Shown here: positions 60,411-64,000 of the stretch, in pieces
How positions within the stretch are numbered: the first letter of the stretch is position 1
Layout: every line of letters begins with the position of its first letter
From: Marinobacterium stanieri
Lineage (GTDB): Bacteria; Pseudomonadota; Gammaproteobacteria; Pseudomonadales; Balneatricaceae
Direction of reading: 5' to 3'
Assembly: GCF_900155945.1 (NCBI RefSeq)
Contig: NZ_FTMN01000001.1
Span: 248,001 to 312,000, forward strand
Length of the DNA stretch: 64,000 nt
The notes under the pieces: generated by a model
Databases searched by the model: none
Told to the model about the DNA's origin: nothing
What the model saw: the letters and a program-made list of their open reading frames with translations, nothing else
Position numbers and translations under genes: made by a program

Positions 60411-61301
60411 TTAGAGTACAGCCTTGGGGTAGGACCCCAGGAATTTCACGTTGACGTCCAGCTGTTCCAGTTCCCCCATCAACTCGCCGATCTGCGGCTC
60501 GGACACATGGCCCTCAAAGTCGATATAAAACAGCGTTTGCCAGTCATGCTCACCACTGCTGCGGGTTTCCAGACGGGTCAGGCTGATATTGCGACGGTGG
60601 AAAGGTGCCAGCAGCTCATGCAAGGCACCGGCTTCATCGCGGCACTCCAGCAGCAGTGAAGTCTTGTCTTCGCCACTGGGACCAATGGCATCACGACCAA
60701 CCACCAGGAACCGCGGACAGCGTGAGGTGGCTTCAGACGAAACCGCCGGCGCCAATTCCACTTCTCCGCAGATATAGAGATCATAACGACGGAACAGGTC
60801 CAGTGTGTGGCGAATCAGACCCGCATCCTCGACCTCAATCGGCACCACTGCGTAATGTGCTTCGCTGCTCTGAACCGTTTCAAACACCGCTTCCAGGCTA
60901 CTCAACACTCGACAATGGGCCGACTGGCCAAAGTGCTTTTGCGCCGCCTGCTGGGTGAAGGTGCCTTCGGGCCCCAGGAATACCACTTCAAGGGGTTCCT
61001 CGAGCGCCAGACACACAGACATCACCTCACGGAACAGGCGTGCCACTGTTTTATCTGCCAGCGGGCCCTCGTTGCGCGCCATAACGGCCCGCAACACCTG
61101 AGCTTCACGTTCGGGACGATAAAACACTGGCAGCTCATCGCCCTGACGGTAGCGTTCCTTCACCTCCGCGACCGACTGAGCCAGCCGGGCACGGTCATTC
61201 AGAAGCTGGTGAATCTGGCGATCGACAGAGTCAATCCCGTCGCGCAGAACCCTCAGCTCTGCTTCCTGTGCATCAGCGGCCGGTGACTGATCTTGACTCA
61301 T
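60411..61301 (-). CDS. pheA: PheA-type chorismate mutase / shortened prephenate dehydratase / ACT protein
   Basis: 296 residues, against about 360 for usual P-proteins. The AroQ chorismate mutase domain (about 15-100) looks intact: LRDGIDSVDRQIHQLLNDRA, FYRPEREAQVLRAV, LFREVMSVCLALE. The dehydratase domain starts normally (LGPEGTFTQQAAQKHFGQ) but VPxENSTEG reads VPIEVEDAG. After YICGEVEL only 13 residues remain before RFLVVG, so most of the second catalytic subdomain is gone and the TRF motif reads PRF. The ACT domain is kept (KTSLLLECRDEAGALHELLA, LTRLETRS). Mutase activity and ACT binding are likely; dehydratase activity is doubtful. It lies 1 nt from serC. Confidence 0.88.
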   Translation of the reverse strand: MSQDQSPAADAQEAELRVLRDGIDSVDRQIHQLLNDRARLAQSVAEVKERYRQGDELPVFYRPEREAQVLRAVMARNEGPLADKTVARLFREVMSVCLALEEPLEVVFLGPEGTFTQQAAQKHFGQSAHCRVLSSLEAVFETVQSSEAHYAVVPIEVEDAGLIRHTLDLFRRYDLYICGEVELAPAVSSEATSRCPRFLVVGRDAIGPSGEDKTSLLLECRDEAGALHELLAPFHRRNISLTRLETRSSGEHDWQTLFYIDFEGHVSEPQIGELMGELEQLDVNVKFLGSYPKAVL

Positions 61302-61302
61302 G

Positions 61303-62385
61303 TTACGCCTGCTCTTTCTCGAAACGCTGCATGAAGTCGATCAGGGCATCTACCGCCGCTTCCGGAACGGCGTTGTAGATACTGGCTCGCATGCCACCCA
61401 CTGAGCGATGCCCCTTGAGGTTCAGCAACCCTTCGGCTTCCGCCAGCTCCAGGAAACGCGCTTCCAGAGCGGTATCCGCCAGCGTGAACGGCACGTTCAT
61501 GATGGAGCGGTTATTAACCGCCACCGGGTTGCCATAGAAGTCACTGCCATCAATCGCGGCATAGAGCTTGGCAGCCTTGCGACGGTTGATCTCGGCAATC
61601 GCCTGAACACCGCCCTGGCGCTTGATCCACTGGAACACCAGACCGGCCAGATACCAGCCAAAGGTCGGTGGGGTGTTGTTCATGGAATCGGCATCCGCAT
61701 GGATCTTGTAGTCGTACATGCTGGGCGTGCCTGCCAATGTCTGGCCGATCAGGTCTTCACGCACGATGACAACCGTCAGGCCTGCCGGACCGATATTTTT
61801 CTGGGCGCCTGCATAAATCAGGCCAAAGCGGCTGACATCAACCGGTGCGGACAGGATGTCCGACGACATGTCAGCGACCAGCGGCACATCGCCGGCATCC
61901 GGGATGTAATCAAACTCGACACCGCCAATGGTTTCGTTGGTGGTGTAGTGCAGGTAGGCCGCTTTCGGGTCCAGCTGCAGTTCGGACTGAACCGGCGCCG
62001 AGGTGAAATTGTTGGCTTCAACGCTGGCAGCAACATTGACGTTGCAGTAACGCTGAGCTTCCTTGATCGCTTTCTTGGACCAGATACCGGTATTGATGTA
62101 ATCGGCAGACTCGGCACCGCGCAGCAGGTTCATAGGTACCATGGCGAATTGCGCCGTGGCACCGCCCTGCAGGAACAGCACCTTATAGTTATCCGGGATC
62201 TGCATCAGCTCGCGCAGATCCTGTTCAGCCTGGGTGGCAACCCCTACATACTCGGCACTGCGATGGCTCATCTCCATGATGGAGAGGCCTTCGCCATGCC
62301 AGTCCAGCAGCTCCGCCTGAGCCTGTTGCAACACTTCTTCCGGCAGTGCGGCAGGACCGGCACTGAAGTTAAATTTGCGTGTCAT
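61303..62385 (-). CDS. serC: Phosphoserine aminotransferase
   Basis: 360 residues. KFNFSAGPAALPEEVLQQAQ, SIMEMSHRSAEYVGVATQAE, LFLQGGATAQFAMVPMNLL, YINTGIWSKKAIKEA, LVADMSSDILSAPVDVSRFG and the PLP lysine in YAGAQKNIGPAGLTVVIVRE fix the call; the C-terminal GHRSVGGMRASIYNAVPEAA is also typical. It makes 3-phosphoserine for serine and acts in pyridoxal phosphate synthesis. It lies between gyrA and pheA as in Pseudomonas. Confidence 0.97.
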   Translation of the reverse strand: MTRKFNFSAGPAALPEEVLQQAQAELLDWHGEGLSIMEMSHRSAEYVGVATQAEQDLRELMQIPDNYKVLFLQGGATAQFAMVPMNLLRGAESADYINTGIWSKKAIKEAQRYCNVNVAASVEANNFTSAPVQSELQLDPKAAYLHYTTNETIGGVEFDYIPDAGDVPLVADMSSDILSAPVDVSRFGLIYAGAQKNIGPAGLTVVIVREDLIGQTLAGTPSMYDYKIHADADSMNNTPPTFGWYLAGLVFQWIKRQGGVQAIAEINRRKAAKLYAAIDGSDFYGNPVAVNNRSIMNVPFTLADTALEARFLELAEAEGLLNLKGHRSVGGMRASIYNAVPEAAVDALIDFMQRFEKEQA

Positions 62386-62411
62386 GTCAGTTTCGCGTCC
62401 AAACTTAATAA

Positions 62412-64000
62412 TCAGTCTTCAGTAGAATCGGCTTCGCCAGCATCGCCCTCGGTGGCCGCGCCCGCTTCAGTGCTTTCAACCTCAGCACCCTCAACTTCAG
62501 CGCCTTCGCTTTCGTCCTCTTCGGGCTCTTCGATACGCGCGATACCGACCAGCGCTTCCTCTTCAGCCAGGCGAATCAGCATGACGCCCTGGGTATTTCG
62601 GCCCAGGCTGGAGATTTCACTACTGCGCGTACGCACCAGGGTGCCACGGTTACTGATCAGCATGACGTCATCACCATCAAACACCTGAACAGCACCTGCC
62701 AACTGGCCGTTACGGTCGGTGCACTGCATGGCAATTACACCCTGACCACCACGCCCACGCAGCGGGAATTCGTCCACACGAGTCTTCTTGCCATAGCCAT
62801 GCTCGGATGCGGTGAGTACCTCACCACCCTCCTGAGGCACGATCAGGGAGATCACGCGTGCATCTTCTTCCATCTTCACACCACGAACACCGCGAGCGGT
62901 TCGACCCATGGCACGGACATCGTTCTCATTGAAACGGATCGCCTTGCCGGCACTGGTCACCAGCATGACATCATCCTGACCGTTGGTCAGAGTGGCGCCG
63001 ATCAGGCGGTCGCCCTCAACGATATCCAGCGCAATCAGACCTGTGCTACGCGGACGCGAGAAGGCATCCAGCGGCGTTTTCTTGACCGTACCGTTGGCAG
63101 TTGCCATGAAGACGAAGCGGTCCGGATCAAACTCTTTCACCGGCAGGATGGTGCTGATCCATTCGTCTTCAGCCAACGGCAGGATGTTGATCACCGGACG
63201 ACCACGTGAAGCACGGCTGGCCGGCGGAATCTCGTACACCTTGAGCCAGTAAACCTTGCCCATGTTGGTGAAGCAAAGCACGGTATCGTGCGTATTGGCG
63301 ATCAGCAGATGTTCGATGAAGTCTTCATCCTTCATCGCTGTTGCCGACTTGCCCTTACCGCCACGACGCTGGGCCTGGTAATCGGTCAACGGCTGAGTCT
63401 TGGCGTAACCCGCGTGGGAAATGGTAACCACCATATCCTCTTCGTTGATCAGGTCCGCCACTGTCAGATCCTGCATGGACGCCTGAATTTCGGTGCGACG
63501 TTCATCCGCGTACTCGGCGACGACCTCATCCAGCTCCTCGCGAATCACTTCCATCAGGCGCTCGTAAGAGCCCAGGATGTGCAGCAATTCCGCAATCTTC
63601 TCCAGCAGCTCACGGTACTCACCGATCAGCTTTTCATGCTCCAGACCGGTCAAGCGGTGCAGTCGCAGGTCCAGAATCGCCTGCGCCTGAACCGGCGACA
63701 GGTGATAATGGCCGTCATGCATACCGTACTGGGGCTCAAGGTCTTCCGGACGGCAGGCATGTTCGCCGGCGCGCTCCAGCATGTCGGTCACATCACCCGG
63801 CTCCCAGGCCGTTTCCAGCAGACGTTCCTTGGCTTCTGCGGGTGTGGGCGACTGCTTGATCATCTCGATCACGGCGTCAATATTGGCCAGCGCAATGGCC
63901 AGGCCTTCCAACACATGGCCACGCTCACGTGCCTTGCGCAGTTCATAGACGGTACGGCGTGTAACCACTTCACGGCGGTGGCGAACAAAGCATTCCAGAA
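62412..64000 (-). CDS. gyrA: DNA gyrase subunit A (partial, N-terminus off window)
   Basis: About the last 529 codons are visible, running in frame to the window edge ([20 protein letters not shown] at the top). The coiled-coil and tower end ([40 protein letters not shown]) lead into the six-bladed C-terminal DNA-wrapping domain. The GyrA box is [14 protein letters not shown], which marks gyrase rather than topoisomerase IV. The protein ends in an unusually acidic tail of about 40 residues ([20 protein letters not shown] and on). Confidence 0.97.
   Translation of the reverse strand, partial: LECFVRHRREVVTRRTVYELRKARERGHVLEGLAIALANIDAVIEMIKQSPTPAEAKERLLETAWEPGDVTDMLERAGEHACRPEDLEPQYGMHDGHYHLSPVQAQAILDLRLHRLTGLEHEKLIGEYRELLEKIAELLHILGSYERLMEVIREELDEVVAEYADERRTEIQASMQDLTVADLINEEDMVVTISHAGYAKTQPLTDYQAQRRGGKGKSATAMKDEDFIEHLLIANTHDTVLCFTNMGKVYWLKVYEIPPASRASRGRPVINILPLAEDEWISTILPVKEFDPDRFVFMATANGTVKKTPLDAFSRPRSTGLIALDIVEGDRLIGATLTNGQDDVMLVTSAGKAIRFNENDVRAMGRTARGVRGVKMEEDARVISLIVPQEGGEVLTASEHGYGKKTRVDEFPLRGRGGQGVIAMQCTDRNGQLAGAVQVFDGDDVMLISNRGTLVRTRSSEISSLGRNTQGVMLIRLAEEEALVGIARIEEPEEDESEGAEVEGAEVESTEAGAATEGDAGEADSTED

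Noticed and set aside
60411-61301. Frameshift or pseudogene as the explanation for short PheA
   Set aside because: Both flanks stay in one frame, the ACT domain is well kept, and only about 39 nt separate the preserved blocks, so no frameshifted remnant of the missing part is present.

Overview
The window reads as chromosome of a free-living, aerobic, probably marine gammaproteobacterium. The gene orders gyrA-serC-pheA-hisC-tyrA/aroA-cmk-rpsA-ihfB-lapA-lapB-pyrF, rsmI-lpoA-yraN-diaA-dolP and rplM-rpsI-petABC-sspA-sspB, together with a fused TyrA-AroA, fit the Oceanospirillales/Pseudomonadales side of the class (Marinobacterium-like is my best guess, not proven). GC is moderate to high, and almost every base is coding or short regulatory DNA. 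I see no prophage, insertion sequence, CRISPR array or rRNA operon.

Layout. 1-2.0 kb: a class III omega-amino-acid:pyruvate aminotransferase, cut by the window edge, divergent from a LysR regulator. 2.2-3.8 kb: a membrane diguanylate cyclase. 3.8-10.0 kb (minus strand): a seven-gene D-amino-acid/5-oxoproline operon, alr - DUF1445 - pxpA - pxpB - pxpC - DUF4392 - dat. It carries as separate genes both halves of the animal mitochondrial D-glutamate cyclase. 10.4-16.9 kb (plus): a DeoR regulator, a Ugp-like ABC importer and two cytoplasmic phosphoesterases in one run. 17.0-23.6 kb: yejK/ndpA, an H-NOX/histidine-kinase pair, a DsbA-like FrnE protein, a pseudouridine synthase, an EEP phosphohydrolase, a YjdF-type membrane protein, a GFA protein and tag. 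23.7-27.1 kb: a large ExeM/NucH-type nuclease that looks type-I secreted. 27.3-27.7 kb: RNase P RNA, followed by the lpoA/diaA/dolP envelope cluster.

32.1-39.7 kb holds sspAB, the cytochrome bc1 operon, rplM-rpsI, zapE and an LrgA/LrgB pair. Two tandem tRNA-Pro(CGG) genes come next, then a purine permease. 41.5-50.2 kb is the pyruvate node: aceE-aceF with a PdhR-type regulator, divergent from an FAD/Fe-S D-lactate-dehydrogenase-like protein, with two near-perfect GntR operators between them. 50.2-64 kb holds a universal stress protein, an AEC transporter, comEA, pyrF, lapBA, ihfB, rpsA, cmk and the aromatic/serine cluster, ending in gyrA, which runs off the edge.

The most unusual items are the split D-glutamate-cyclase operon and a PheA protein from which most of the catalytic half of the prephenate dehydratase domain is missing in frame. 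Next come the importer with two phosphoesterases, the H-NOX with a complete Cys3His set, and the paired PdhR-type operators about ten helical turns apart. All assignments are from reading the sequence; no database search was run.
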